Assembly (NCBI GenBank): GCA_016721305.1 | Contig: JADKIH010000004.1 | Coordinates: forward strand, 248,001-312,000 | Direction: 5' to 3' | DNA: 64,000 nt | Origin: Bacteroidota bacterium | GTDB taxonomy: Bacteria > Bacteroidota > Bacteroidia > AKYH767-A > 2013-40CM-41-45 | In this document: piece after piece, positions 1-10,135 of the stretch | Layout: every line of letters starts with the position of its first letter | Numbering within the stretch: position 1 is the first letter of the stretch | Translations under genes and position numbers: made by a program | Notes under the pieces: model-generated | What the model was told of the DNA's origin: nothing | What the model saw: the letters and a program-made list of their open reading frames with translations, nothing else | Database searches by the model: none

Positions 1-1
1 T

Positions 2-88
2 CCTCGAATTCAGATTTTGAAATATAAGAACAATCCAGAGCTACATAAGATTGACTTCTCAATTCGCCGCATGAGCCTTTTGCTATGA
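2..88 (+). CDS. Possible 3' end of a gene cut by the window edge
   Basis: An open frame enters from the left edge and stops with TGA at 86-88. It encodes 28 residues ending in RRMSLLL. Its basic and hydrophobic composition is plausible for a protein C-terminus, but nothing identifies a family, and a stretch this short can be open by chance. The following bases up to the repeat array at 186 hold no other recognisable feature. Confidence 0.25.
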   Translation, partial: PRIQILKYKNNPELHKIDFSIRRMSLLL

Positions 89-185
89 ATAAAAATTGAA
101 TTAATTCTTTGTTGCCGCCTCTTTCAAATCCTTCTGCAATATTCGATGAAATTGAAATCGAAGCTCGCGCCACAGCGGACTTCGC

Positions 186-325
186 CTTTGAACCTTGAAC
201 TTTGAACCTTGAACTTTGAACCTTGAATCCGCCACAGCGGACTTCGCCTTTGAACCTTGAACCTTGAACCTTGAACCTAGAACTTTGAACTTTGAACCTT
301 GAACCTTGAACTTTGAACCTTGAAC
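186..325. repeat. Heptamer array, CCTTGAA/CTTTGAA family
   Basis: About seventeen 7-bp units alternate between CCTTGAA and CTTTGAA. The array is interrupted at 229-247 by a block containing TCCGC-CACA-GCGGA, which can form a small hairpin. The same block occurs at 167-185 just before the array, so block plus array start is itself duplicated. The array ends ten bases before the pyrR -7 element. A second member of the family lies at 27484-27573. Confidence 0.9.
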
Positions 326-334
326 ATATTTCCC

Positions 335-342
335 TACCTTGC
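335..342 (+). promoter_or_regulatory. Putative -7 element of pyrR
   Basis: TACCTTGC resembles the Bacteroidota -7 consensus TAnnTTTG and lies only seven bases before the likely pyrR ATG at 350. This implies a leader of a few bases or none. The region upstream, where the -33 element should be, is inside the heptamer array. Confidence 0.5.
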
Positions 343-349
343 ACCCGCG

Positions 350-878
350 ATGCAAAAACGACTGCTCCTTAACAGCAATGACTTCGATCTCACGATCCGG
401 CGTCTTTCGTTTCAGTTAATCGAAAAGCACGACGATTTTTCTAATACAGCCCTTATTGGTATTCAACCGCGGGGCATTTTCGTGGCTTCGCGCATTCACA
501 AACATCTTTGCGAAATCTTAAAAACCGATAAAATCAAGCTCGGTAGTCTGGATATTACGTTTTACCGCGACGATTTCCGTCGTCGGGAAATCAGTTCTCC
601 AAGCGCTACGAAGATGGATTTTGATGTGGAGGATAAAAACGTTGTTCTGATCGACGATGTGCTCTATACCGGCCGTACCATTCGCGCTGCCATGGATGCA
701 CTTATCGACTTCGGTCGCCCGCGTACAGTTGAATTGCTTACGCTCATCGATCGTCGCTACTCGTCATTTGCCGATTGCTCCGGATTATACAGGACTGCAG
801 GTCGATACGATTACGTCGGAGAAAGTAACGGTATCGTGGAAGGAAACTGATGGGGAAGATTCTGTTTGGTTAATGTAA
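350..878 (+). CDS. pyrR: Bifunctional pyr operon regulator / uracil phosphoribosyltransferase PyrR (frameshifted)
   Basis: PyrR is a PRTase-fold protein that in its family binds pyr mRNA and/or converts uracil plus PRPP to UMP. The N-terminus MQKRLLL and the block IGIQPRGIFVASRI match the family. The PRPP-binding motif VVLIDDVLYTGRTIRAA is intact. The usual C-terminus (DRR, then RHLPIAPDYTG and SEKVTV) continues in the next frame after about position 757, which fits one extra base near CGCTACTCG. The corrected length is about 175 aa, normal for PyrR. ATG 350 was chosen because it matches the usual N-terminus; an upstream ATG at 320 adds residues foreign to the family and lies in the repeat and promoter. 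It is followed 24 bp later by pyrB, the classical order. Confidence 0.9.
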
Positions 879-902
879 TTGAACTTTAAAATATAAAGAA
901 CT

Positions 903-1832
903 ATGTCAACGCTGAGTACTCGTCATCTTCTTGGAATCAAAGATCTCACTCGCGCCGACATTGATTTAATTTTAGCAACGGCGGAGAATTTTAAAGACGT
1001 TATCAATCGTCCGATCCGTAAAGTTCCTTCTCTTCGCGATGTCACTATCGCCAATTTATTCTTCGAAAATTCTACTCGTACGCGTCTCTCGTTCGAACTC
1101 GCCGAAAAACGTTTGTCGGCCGATGTGATTAATTTTTCTGCATCAGCATCGTCGGTTACGAAGGGGGAAACGCTGATCGATACAGTGAACAATATTCTCG
1201 CGATGAAGACCGACATGGTCGTCATGCGTCACCCGAATGCAGGTGCGGCGATGTTTCTTTCTCGTCATGTGAAAGCGAATATCATTAACGCCGGCGACGG
1301 AGCACACGAGCATCCGACACAAGCGTTGCTCGATGCGCTCTCCATTCGTCAGTCTTTGGGTGGAATAGAAGGGAAGAAGATTGCCATCGTCGGCGACATT
1401 CTTCATTCGCGTGTTGCGCTCTCGAATATTTTCTGTCTGCAAAAACTCGGTGCGGAGGTCATGGTCTGCGGACCGACTACGCTCATGCCGAAATACATTT
1501 CATCGCTCGGTGTGAAAGTAGAATTCAATCTACGTAAAGCACTTGAATGGTGCGATGCAGCCAATATGCTCCGCATCCAACTCGAGCGCCAGGACATCCG
1601 TTACTTCCCGTCGCTCCGTGAGTATATCATGCAATACGGACTGAACAAAGAAATCCTCAACTCTCTTTCCAAGAAAATCACCATCATGCACCCCGGCCCA
1701 ATCAATCGCGGCGTAGAAATCACCAGCGACGTAGCCGACTCAGACCAGTCGATCATTCTGGATCAGGTGGAAAATGGGGTAGCGGTGAGGATGGCCGTGC
1801 TCTATCTTCTGGCTTCCCGAAGTGAATCGTGA
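903..1832 (+). CDS. pyrB: Aspartate carbamoyltransferase catalytic subunit
   Basis: PyrB catalyses carbamoyl phosphate plus aspartate to N-carbamoyl-aspartate, the committed step of pyrimidine synthesis, in the cytoplasm. The 309 aa are full length and uninterrupted. The carbamoyl-phosphate motif FFENSTRTRLSFE is near residue 54, a second substrate-binding motif GDGAHEHPTQALLD near residue 132, and the C-terminal HPGPINRGVEI near residue 260. No pyrI regulatory subunit follows. The gene sits directly downstream of pyrR and is probably co-transcribed with it. Confidence 0.97.
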   Translation: MSTLSTRHLLGIKDLTRADIDLILATAENFKDVINRPIRKVPSLRDVTIANLFFENSTRTRLSFELAEKRLSADVINFSASASSVTKGETLIDTVNNILAMKTDMVVMRHPNAGAAMFLSRHVKANIINAGDGAHEHPTQALLDALSIRQSLGGIEGKKIAIVGDILHSRVALSNIFCLQKLGAEVMVCGPTTLMPKYISSLGVKVEFNLRKALEWCDAANMLRIQLERQDIRYFPSLREYIMQYGLNKEILNSLSKKITIMHPGPINRGVEITSDVADSDQSIILDQVENGVAVRMAVLYLLASRSES

Positions 1833-1992
1833 TCGGTAATCGGTTTGCCGGTGGTCAGTTCTGTGTTTGTTGTTCCATAGGCAAGAGTTTTCACTACGAT
1901 TAAATTCGTTTAATTTGAGTATTTTTCGCAGTTTTTCGAGATATTTTCATTCAAAGTGACTTTGAAAAAAGCCGTTGCATACCTCACCCACA

Positions 1993-2026
1993 TTAGCTAA
2001 TCAGCAAATTAGCTAATCAGCTAATT
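1993..2026. repeat. Octamer array, TTAGCTAA family
   Basis: The spacer after pyrB carries tandem and near-tandem copies of the palindromic octamer TTAGCTAA with A/T-to-C/G variants (TCAGCTAA). Eight other sites or site clusters of this family occur in the window, at about 22021, 22163, 22569, 22693, 52090, 62875, 63432 and 63558. Just before it, 1831-1857 holds a degenerate GATCGGT-type heptamer run. Confidence 0.85.
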
Positions 2027-2107
2027 GCCCCTTCAATATTAACAAATCAGAGGGTTTCCAATGTTGAAAATTATTGGTTCAAGGCACCGACTTCCGCTTT
2101 TTCGTTG

Positions 2108-2115
2108 TAAATTTG
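2108..2115 (+). promoter_or_regulatory. Putative -7 element of the STAS gene
   Basis: TAAATTTG is an exact match to the TAnnTTTG consensus and lies 16 bases upstream of the ATG at 2132. Confidence 0.55.
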
Positions 2116-2131
2116 GGAAAAGACATATACT

Positions 2132-2503
2132 ATGAACTTAGCAATCGACAAACAGGAGAAATACGTGGTGGTGGGAATTCAGGAAGCAAAATTAACCTCC
2201 GTAGTCGCACCGGACTTAAAGGCAGAAATCATCGTTCTTCACCACGAAGGATTTAAGAATATGATCTTCAATATGTCCGAAGTTCAGTATTGCGATTCTT
2301 CCGGCCTTAGCGCGATCTTAGTTGCTTACCGAAGCTGCCGTGATAACAACGGTACATTTGTTATGACAAATGTGCAGGATCACGTGAAAAAGCTGATTTC
2401 AATTTCTCAGCTCGATGGTATGCTCACGCAAGTTCCAACTGTGAGCGAAGCTGTTGATCTGATTTTTATGGATGAAGTTGAAAAGCAACTTAACAAAGAA
2501 TAA
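2132..2503 (+). CDS. STAS-domain anti-sigma factor antagonist
   Basis: The 123-aa protein is a single STAS domain of the SpoIIAA/RsbV type. It contains the hallmark YCDSSGLSAI near residue 53, where the first serine of DSSG is the family's phosphorylation site. Members bind an anti-sigma or switch kinase when unphosphorylated and so release a partner. No kinase or phosphatase partner is encoded next to it; downstream is an unrelated secreted protein. The acidic tail DEVEKQLNKE is a common extension in Bacteroidota homologues. The partner cannot be inferred from this window. Confidence 0.85.
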   Translation: MNLAIDKQEKYVVVGIQEAKLTSVVAPDLKAEIIVLHHEGFKNMIFNMSEVQYCDSSGLSAILVAYRSCRDNNGTFVMTNVQDHVKKLISISQLDGMLTQVPTVSEAVDLIFMDEVEKQLNKE

Positions 2504-2588
2504 TTAATACCATTCTTTCTACTCTGCGAAATTGAATGGTCTATCCACTTGGATCCATTCTTCGTACCTTCAAATCAAAGTCGATTCA

Positions 2589-3338
2589 ATGAAAAACATA
2601 TACTCGTTTCTTTTTCTGCTCATCGTTTCTCTGAGCGCAAATGCACAATGTGTGCCTGATACATCAATCACGCATAACGATCCGGGTATTTATCCTGATA
2701 GTATTACAGGCCTCCCGCATGCGTATGTTGGTATCGCTTACAACACCGATATTCAATTGAAAGTTTTACAGGATACCATGTATCTCGGCTTACCCGCGAC
2801 TGTTGATTCAATCAATGTGACAGGTGTAACAGGAATGCCTTCGGGATTTGCTTATTCTTGCTCGCCTCCAAATTGCAGCTTCCCGGGTGGATCTGATGCT
2901 TGTGTGCTTCTTTATGGCGCAGCTCCAACTGTTGGTATGATTGGCAATTACCCAATCACCGTACACATGACGATTTACGGAAAAGTTTTTGGCGTGCCAC
3001 AAACATTACAGCAAGACAATTCTGCTTATTCAATCGTGATCGAAAATAACGTTGGCATTGGTAATGTAAATTCAACTGTGTTCAGCGTTTCTCAAAATCT
3101 TCCTAACCCATCTTCTTCTTCAACGCGAATTCCTGTTACTGTTCCTCGCAATGGCATGGCGCACTTAACGATCTCTAATCTGATCGGGCGTGTCGTTTAC
3201 AGCCACGATGTGCTGGTAACAAAGGGAGCTAACTACATTCCGTTTACTACTTCAGAATTGAATCCGGGTATTTACCTGTATTCAGTATCATTCGGAAATG
3301 CTGTTCAAACGCGTCGAATGATCGTTACTGAAAACTAA
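2589..3338 (+). CDS. Secreted protein with T9SS type A sorting domain
   Basis: The 249-aa product starts with a signal peptide (MKNIYSFLFLLIVSLSANAQ) and ends with a T9SS C-terminal domain of about 75 residues (SVSQNLPNPSSS, then NPGIYLYSV and a basic RRMIV tail). It should be exported by Sec and then by type IX secretion. The middle has several cysteines (CSPPNCSF, DACVLLY) and no recognised catalytic domain. ATG 2589 is preferred because it opens the signal peptide; an in-frame ATG at 2532 would add 19 residues. The stop overlaps the rnz start (TAATG), so the two genes are translationally coupled. Confidence 0.85.
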   Translation: MKNIYSFLFLLIVSLSANAQCVPDTSITHNDPGIYPDSITGLPHAYVGIAYNTDIQLKVLQDTMYLGLPATVDSINVTGVTGMPSGFAYSCSPPNCSFPGGSDACVLLYGAAPTVGMIGNYPITVHMTIYGKVFGVPQTLQQDNSAYSIVIENNVGIGNVNSTVFSVSQNLPNPSSSSTRIPVTVPRNGMAHLTISNLIGRVVYSHDVLVTKGANYIPFTTSELNPGIYLYSVSFGNAVQTRRMIVTEN

Positions 3339-4252
3339 TGGTTTTTGATGTAAGCATACTCGGCAGCAGTTCTGCCACCCCTATATATCAACGACATCCG
3401 ACCGCTCAGGTAATCAATATCCATGAGCGGTTTTTTTTAGTGGATTGTGGAGAAGGTACGCTTATTCAAATGAACCGGTACAAAATAAAATTCCACCGGA
3501 TCAATCACATTTTCATTTCTCACCTGCACGGAGATCATTACCTCGGACTTCTTGGCTTACTTTCTACCATGCATCTGCAGGGAAGAACGGTCGATATGCA
3601 CATCTACGGTCCGGCAGATCTGAAAGAAATCATCGACATTCAATTAAAGTATTCGGAAACAAAATTGCGTTACCCGATTGTCTTCCATGAAATTGATCCG
3701 AAGAATGCAGCTGTTTTGTATGAAGACGATGATCTCGAAGTAAAGTCAATCATTCTCAATCATCGCATTCCGTGTACAGGATTTTTATTCAACGAAAAAC
3801 CGAAGCTGAGAAAATTGATTAAAGAAAATCTGTTACGCTTTAGCATTCCCGTTTCTGCTTATCCCGATCTGAAAGCCGGTAAAGATTTCGTTGCCGAAAA
3901 TGGCCGCACCATTGCAAACAGCGAACTTACAACCGATCCGCGTTTACCGCGCTCGTATGCGTTTTGTTCAGATACAAAGTACGATGAACGTTTGCTCCCC
4001 ATCATTCAAGGCATCGACTTACTCTATCACGAAGCTACTTTCCTAAGCGACAAAGCCGATCGCGCCGAAGAAACTTTTCATTCCACTGCAGCACAAGCTG
4101 CAACAATTGCATTGAAAGGTGAAGTAAAACGATTAATCATCGGACACTTTTCTGCGCGCTATAAAAATTTGTACCCGTTGCTGGAAGAGGCGAAGACGGT
4201 TTTTGAAAATACTTCGCTGGCGATGGAGGGAGATGTGTTTTCGATACAATAG
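3338..4252 (+). CDS. rnz: Ribonuclease Z
   Basis: RNase Z is a metallo-beta-lactamase-fold endonuclease that trims tRNA 3' ends. The 304 aa contain the metal-binding motif ISHLHGDHYLGL near residue 65. Later ligands sit in the SDTKY region near residue 210 (normally an Asp) and the GHFSARY histidine near residue 270. Length and motif order are those of the short (tRNase Z-S) form. The ATG overlaps the preceding stop by one base. Confidence 0.95.
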   Translation: MVFDVSILGSSSATPIYQRHPTAQVINIHERFFLVDCGEGTLIQMNRYKIKFHRINHIFISHLHGDHYLGLLGLLSTMHLQGRTVDMHIYGPADLKEIIDIQLKYSETKLRYPIVFHEIDPKNAAVLYEDDDLEVKSIILNHRIPCTGFLFNEKPKLRKLIKENLLRFSIPVSAYPDLKAGKDFVAENGRTIANSELTTDPRLPRSYAFCSDTKYDERLLPIIQGIDLLYHEATFLSDKADRAEETFHSTAAQAATIALKGEVKRLIIGHFSARYKNLYPLLEEAKTVFENTSLAMEGDVFSIQ

Positions 4253-4435
4253 ACCGATTTTATTTCTGCATATTCTTACACTCAGGGTAGAAATTTTCTA
4301 AAAATCGCAATAATTCAGGTGATTACTATTTCAATTTCCGAAATTTTTATCAAATTGGTTAGCCGAACTATTTTTATTTCGGATTTGCAAAATTCAAATA
4401 TTAATCTACCTTCGACTAAGTTTTAAGCTCTTAGT

Positions 4436-5382
4436 ATGAAAGTTTTTTTGATGTTTTTGATTTTTTGCTTTTATAGAACGCTTCTTAGTGGGCAAGTTAA
4501 TCTTGTGCCGAATCCGAGTTTTGAACAGTTAGATCATTGTCCATTTACTTTTGACGATATAGATGCCGCAGCAGGGTGGTTAAATTTCGGAAATTCTCCT
4601 GATTATTTTAATTCATGTGATACTGGGTATTTAAATACACCAAATTCAGGATTTGGTTTCCAATACCCACACAGTGAGCAGGATATGCAGGAATAATAAC
4701 ATATGTATGGCAACAATCCCCTGGATGGCCTGATTACAGAGAATATATTGGAAAGGAACTCGCGCAGCCGCTTATACCAGGACAAAAGTACTATTGTTCT
4801 TTTTTCTTCAATCTCTCCGGCTATTTTCCAGGCTTGCAAATAATTGCAGCAAATAAATTAGGCCTGAAATTTAGCACAGTGCCTTTCAATTCACTCGCTG
4901 TACCTCCTTTGACAAATTCTGCAAGCTTCTATACTGATTCAATCGTTACTGACACTTTGAATTGGATTAAAATTACAGGAAGTGTAATTGCTGATTCTTC
5001 TTATTCTTATTTGATGATTGGCAATTTTTTTGATGCAGCAAATACTGACACAATTATTTTTGGCGGACCTTCTTTTGGTGGATCTTCATCATATTATTAC
5101 ATAGATGATGTTTGTGTAACGACTGATTCGATTTATAATGAGAACTGGACTAATGTCAGTGGCGTTAGCAGCTTGCCTTTGCTGAGTGTATTTCCAAATC
5201 CTGCGACAACATTTGTTTCTGTTTTTTCAAGTGACAATATTATTTCTTTAACCATTTTTGATATTTTGGGAAGGGAGGTGTATTCTAAAAATGTAAATAA
5301 TAATAAATCTGAGATTGATATTCAAAACTTTAATTCCGGTACTTATATTATCGTAACTCAATTCTCCGGAAAAGACAGCTAA
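4436..5382 (+). CDS. T9SS-sorted surface protein, OmpA-less gliding-type N-domain (frameshifted)
   Basis: A signal peptide is followed by the Bacteroidota surface-protein pattern NLVPNPSFEQLDHCP, GFQYPHS, GYAGIITY and REYIGKELAQPL. The frame breaks near 4680 (stop at 4694-4696) and resumes one frame over with GYAGIITYVW, consistent with one missing base. The corrected length is about 315 aa. The C-terminal half ends in a T9SS type A domain (LSVFPNPATTFVSV, DILGREVY, GTYIIVTQ). The domain stops slightly short at GKDS; another frame continues for about ten residues, so the true end may also be shifted. The enzymatic role is unknown. Confidence 0.75.
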
Positions 5383-5426
5383 TTCGATATTCAATATTTT
5401 TCACTAATCCTCAAAATTTTATACAC

Positions 5427-6038
5427 ATGAAAAATCGATTCAATTTCATTCTTGCAGTTATTGTTGTTCTGCTCTTCTTCTTTATTGATTCAAGGGCGCA
5501 AGTTACGATTAATAACAATTTTGCCGAGGGGCGAATTATGGGTTGGGACGCAAGTGTAGCGAGCCAACTCGAAATAAGGCAAAACAGTGTAACATTTCCG
5601 TATTACCCTATCGAATTTTGGACCAGGCAACTTAAAAGAATGGAAGTTAATGGAGCAACCGGCAATGTTGGCTTAAGTGATACTTGGACAACATTCAACC
5701 CAGTCGATCAACTCCACCAAAACATTTATGGCAATAACTCAGTCTATCACAGATTCACCAATGGGAATTCAGGAATGGGGTCAGGAGATGGCTTAAGAGT
5801 TGGAATAACGTACGACGGTGTTGGAACTTTGGCAGAATTTATTCAACAAGAACATTACCCAATGTTATTTTCTACCAATGCTCCTAATGGTGTAGAGAGG
5901 GAACGTATTAGAATTTCAGATTGCAACGGCAGTCTTCAGGTCTACGCCGGAAATTTAAGTAGCGGAATTTATTCCTACTCTTTACTTGCCGATGGAAAAA
6001 TGATTGACACGAAGAGAATGGTATGTCAAAAAAACTGA
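5427..6038 (+). CDS. Secreted fibre-like protein, probably internally deleted
   Basis: The 203-aa protein starts with a signal peptide. Its N-domain (GWDASVASQLEIRQ, GATGNVGLSDTW, DQLHQNIYG) resembles the front of long Bacteroidota tail-fibre or endosialidase-chaperone-type surface proteins. Its last 40 residues (GSLQVYAGNLSSGIYSY, DGKMIDTKRMV) are the characteristic C-terminus of the same proteins. The two ends are joined directly at about residue 160, with no chaperone or sorting-domain core between them. I infer an in-frame internal deletion, real or from assembly. Confidence 0.6.
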   Translation: MKNRFNFILAVIVVLLFFFIDSRAQVTINNNFAEGRIMGWDASVASQLEIRQNSVTFPYYPIEFWTRQLKRMEVNGATGNVGLSDTWTTFNPVDQLHQNIYGNNSVYHRFTNGNSGMGSGDGLRVGITYDGVGTLAEFIQQEHYPMLFSTNAPNGVERERIRISDCNGSLQVYAGNLSSGIYSYSLLADGKMIDTKRMVCQKN

Positions 6039-6209
6039 AAAGTATTTCCTTGGCATGAAAACATAAAACGATAAAGCTTAATCTTCTTCTGCCTATTTAG
6101 TTGATTTAAAGCTCGGTAATTGAAATTCTTCGTTAGGGCTTTGTTGTATTAATATCGAAGTAATTCAACACATTGCAGCAGGTGAGGATAGAGAGTTGTA
6201 AGTTTAAGT

Positions 6210-6292
6210 TTACCACAAGAACACAAGTGCCACGAGGAATCACAAGTTTTATACTCTTGTGATTCCTCGTGGCACTCGTGAACTCGTGGTGA
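6210..6292. repeat. Long inverted repeat (ACAAG/CACGAG units) at convergent gene ends
   Basis: A left arm (about 6211-6246, units such as CCACAAG, ACACAAG, GCCACGAGG) pairs with a right arm (about 6254-6291) around a short T-rich loop. The core arm CAAGTGCCACGAGG and GAATCACAAG is mirrored almost perfectly. It lies between the plus-strand fibre gene and the minus-strand kinase, so it can act as a bidirectional terminator. The remaining spacer (6039-6209) shows nothing else. Confidence 0.7.
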
Positions 6293-6298
6293 AAATCC

Positions 6299-8891
6299 TT
6301 ATGACTTCTTCTGATACATCTTCAACTTCCTCAACTCAGCCTCTAAGTTACGGGCTGCTATACGGATCCCTTCACGGAATTCAGAAAATAGTCGTGGAAT
6401 TTCTTCGAGATGATTGCGGTCGCGGGCGTACTCTTCGATATTGGTGATGAGCTTTTTTAATTCGCCTAATTCAAAAACGGCTACGCTCGATTTTACTTTA
6501 TGGGCTGCCATGTGTACTTCTCTCCAATCATGTCCCATTAAAGCGACATTGATCTTTTGAATAGCTTCGGGTACTTGCTTTAAGAAAATTTCAATCAACT
6601 GTATTGTCAGCTCCTGATCGCCTCCGGTGAATTTTTCCAGAAAATCTAAATCCATGCCGGGCTCTTTGAAACGACTGGCATGAGGATTAACCGTACTGCT
6701 TCCTTCTTTTCTCGGAAGTGGTTTTACAAACTTGCTGATTACGGAAAATAATTCTTCCGGTGTGTATGGCTTCACGATGTAATCGTTCATGCCAACTTCT
6801 TTGGCTTTTATTTTTTCTTTTTCGGAAGCATCGGCTGTAATGGCGACAACAGGAACGTTGCGCATCTCTTTACGAATGCGTGTACGAATTTCTTTCGTGA
6901 TTTCGTAGCCGTCCATTTCCGGCATCTGAATATCCATCAAAACAATGTCGTACGTATTCTCGCGAAGAAGCTCAATGGCTTTTCTTCCGTTAAAAGCTGT
7001 ATCCAAGTGCTCGAAACCGAATTTGCGAAGCATGTTTTTTACAAGCAACTGATTTACTTTATTGTCTTCAACGATTAACACAGCAATGTGTGAATAATCG
7101 CCGGGTTGAATTTCTTCGTACTGGCTAATGCTCGGAATAGGGGATTCATTCGCGCCCAGCTTAAATGCTAAGTCAACGCAGAACTCTGAGCCTTCGCCAA
7201 CTTTACTCTTCACCGTAATTTTTCCGCCTTGTAATTCGACTAATTGTTTAACAATCGTCAATCCAAGTCCGGTTCCTTCGTAGCGGCGTTTGTTATTCTC
7301 GGCCTGCTCGAAGCTTTCGAAAATGGTGTGGAGTTTATTGTCGGGAATACCAATTCCGGTATCCGTCACTTTAATGCGCAGTTTGCACGTCGTATCTTTT
7401 TGTTCAATCAAACGAATGTCGAGCGCAACTTTTCCGGTCTCGGTAAACTTCAATGAGTTTCCGAGGAGATTCACCAGAATCTGATTTAAACGAATTGGAT
7501 CGCCGAGTAATTTATCTTTTACGTGATAATCGATTGTGCATCCAAGCTGAATTTTTTTCTCGTCGGCTTTCACTTGCAAAATTTGCAAAGTGCCTTTTAC
7601 AAGGTCACGAATGTTGAATTCGTTTTCGCTAAATTCAATCTTGCCGGCATTGATTTTTGAAAAGTCAAGAATGTCGTTGATAATAACCATGAGATTATTC
7701 GCCGACAACTTGATGGCTTCAATATATTCCTGTTGTTCTTTCGTAGGATCGGTGCGAGAGAGCAGGTGAGCCATTCCCAATACGCCATTCATCGGAGTAC
7801 GAATTTCGTGACTCACATTGGCGAGGAATTGTTCTTTGAGTTTGTCGGATAATTCGGCAATCTCTTTTTGCTTCTTTAACTCTTCGAGATCGTATTTGAT
7901 GTGGAGCGATTTTGTTTTCAGATTGACTTCTTCCGAACTCATCTGATTCTCCAGCTCATTGTATTTTTTATAATGCTCTAATGCTTTTTGAAATTCACCC
8001 GTCTTCTCATACGCATTCGAGAGGAACTGATGAATCTTCACCAACTGAGCTTCCATTGGATTGCTCTTCGCTAACTCAAGAGAGTGGAGGAGTACTTCAA
8101 TGGCCTTGTCGTATTGCGTTAAGTCGATATACAGATTGCCAAGACTTTTTTGCACCTGAGCTTTTACCGTCGGAGTTGCACCATTATCGGCAACCTCAGC
8201 GCTTCTTTGAAGTAGGCGAGTGATTTATCGTACTCTTTCAGCTTGGTGTACAAAATCGCTAAGCTTCCTAAGATCTTTGCCTTAACATCGATATCGTTTA
8301 TCTGATCAATCTGATTCGTTGCGCGAAGCAGATAGTACAAAGCTTTGTCGTAGTCATCGAGCCAGTTGTACGCATTTCCCAAAAGGAAATACGAATTCAC
8401 CATCTCGGCTTTGTTTTTCAGTCCTTCAAAAATCTTCAAACCTTTTTTGAAGTGCTCAACAGCATTTCAAATTCCTGAAGATAAGTGTAGATGCGACCGA
8501 TTTCATTATAGTTCTGCGCGATTCCTTCTGAATCACTCAGCTCTGAATTTATTTTCAGCGATTGAAGTACGTAATTCAACGCACTCGGACAATCGCCAAG
8601 TTTAAAGTAGATCGAACAAATTTCTCCGAGACAATCGAGTTGCCCATTCTGATCATTGAGATCGCGGAAGAAAGCAATGGCTTCGTTGTAGGCAGTGATG
8701 GCTTGCTTGTAATTTTTTTGAATCATGTAGCAAGTTGCCTTGTCGCGAATGATGGCCGCCATACCTGATTTGTAATTTGCCTGACGGGCAATGGACAAAG
8801 CATCATCGAGCAAAAGCATGGCTTGAGAAACATTACGGTTTCGCAACACTTGTGCGCGTTGAATTAAAATATCTACACTTTCAATAGCCAT
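6299..8891 (-). CDS. TPR hybrid sensor histidine kinase with receiver and HPt domains (two frameshifts)
   Basis: Reconstructed at about 864 aa, in order: TPR repeats (about 1-310), a short coiled coil, HisKA with phospho-accepting His in ANVSHEIRTP (about 362), HATPase with N box (LVNLLGNSLKF), G1 (DTGIGI) and G2 (GTGLGL), a receiver with Asp in VLMDIQMPEMDG (about 654), and an HPt domain with His in MAAHKVKSS (about 798). There is no signal peptide or membrane segment, so it senses in the cytoplasm, probably through the TPRs. The frame changes near 8463 and 8190; each fits one missing base, and TPR homology continues across both. No separate DNA-binding response regulator is adjacent. Confidence 0.88.
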
Positions 8892-9002
8892 TTAGAAACG
8901 AATAAAAGAGGGTTTGTGGTTTTAGCAATTATAGAATAAAGAGTCACTTTAGTTCTTGCATTTTCAGGCCATTCCTTACAGTACAAGATTCTCTAAGTTC
9001 CT

Positions 9003-10016
9003 TTATTTCAGCCATTTTAAAGCCCCAAAACTTTTGCGATTGCAAAGGTAATAATCCCATAGGATCGAACGGTTGTAAATAGTAGAATTTTCGAACGCAT
9101 GGACCGTCCCTTCCGGCTCGGCTTTGTAGTGCTTCTTCATGCCAGAAAAGTCCCAATGGGCCTTAAAAACCGCGGAAAAGTCGGCATAGCCGTTGGATAT
9201 TAAAAACTTTAATGCCGCGACAATGTCAAAGATCAGTCGGAAGAGGAAGATGGATGTTTTCCGACTGCCGCTGTTTTTATGGATCATCAGTAAGTTGTTT
9301 CGGAAATTCAGATACGTTTTTCGGGGATTATTCTTCGAAAGTGTACCGCCGCCGACATGATAAATTGTCGATGATCCGCAGTAATAAACCTTGTGGCCAT
9401 GACGATGCATTCTCCAGCAAAGGTCAATTTCTTCCATATGTGCAAAGAAACGATTGTCAAGACCTTTCAGCTCGCGAAACACTTTCGATCTGACAAACAT
9501 GCAAGCACCTGTCGCCCAAAAAACTTCGCGTGTATCGTTATACTGGCCTTCATCTTTCTCCATGGAATTGAAAATACGGCCGCGACAAAACGGGTAACCG
9601 TATCGATCAATGAAACCACCACCGGCTCCGGCATATTCAAATTCATCGCGATGATAGTACGATAATATTTTTGGTTGGCAGGCGCCAATAGTTTTATCTG
9701 AATCCATCAGTTGAATGATGGGCTCAATCCAATTGGCCGTTACTTCAACATCGCTGTTCAACAAGACAAAATACTCGGCATCTACATGTACCAATGCTTC
9801 ATTATAACCGCCGGTGTATCCGCTGTTTGATGCATTCTGGATTATTCTGACAGAAGGAAAGTTAGTTTGAAGGAAAGAAACGGAATCGTCGGTCGACGCA
9901 TTGTCTGCCACGATCACTTCAGCCGCTGAACTATGTCTGATAACATCCGGCAAAAATTTTTCGAGAAAAGAACGGCCATTCCAGTTAAGAATGACAACTG
10001 CGGTTTTAGCAGACAT
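9003..10016 (-). CDS. Family 2 glycosyltransferase (rhamnosyltransferase-like)
   Basis: This 337-aa GT-A enzyme opens with AVVILNWNG and has VADNASTDDS near residue 36. The metal-binding region is VLLNSDVEV near residue 88, and HMEEIDLCWRMHRHG near residue 195 is typical of Wzy-type O-antigen and cell-wall rhamnosyl- or galactofuranosyltransferases. It should move a sugar from an NDP donor onto a surface glycan. A hydrophobic stretch near 255-275 may associate with the membrane. It neighbours a GWxTD gene and a second glycosyltransferase on the other strand. The donor sugar cannot be assigned. Confidence 0.9.
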   Translation of the reverse strand: MSAKTAVVILNWNGRSFLEKFLPDVIRHSSAAEVIVADNASTDDSVSFLQTNFPSVRIIQNASNSGYTGGYNEALVHVDAEYFVLLNSDVEVTANWIEPIIQLMDSDKTIGACQPKILSYYHRDEFEYAGAGGGFIDRYGYPFCRGRIFNSMEKDEGQYNDTREVFWATGACMFVRSKVFRELKGLDNRFFAHMEEIDLCWRMHRHGHKVYYCGSSTIYHVGGGTLSKNNPRKTYLNFRNNLLMIHKNSGSRKTSIFLFRLIFDIVAALKFLISNGYADFSAVFKAHWDFSGMKKHYKAEPEGTVHAFENSTIYNRSILWDYYLCNRKSFGALKWLK

Positions 10017-10135
10017 AGTTGATTTTTACGAGCTTCCATAGGAATGATCCCCTTATGGAGTTCGCTAAAATACAGAAATTTTTACCTTAAAAGGAGAATC
10101 AGGAAAGAACGATTTCTTTAAAAATGCAAGCCGGT

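Noticed and set aside
101..355. Minus-strand 84-aa frame with repeated SKFKVQG
   Set aside because: It is the translation of the CCTTGAA heptamer array and overlaps the pyrR promoter and start; no protein-like composition.
4253..4435. Possible regulatory RNA upstream of the T9SS gene at 4436
   Set aside because: AT-rich with TACCTTCG near 4408 as a possible -7 element, but no convincing structure.
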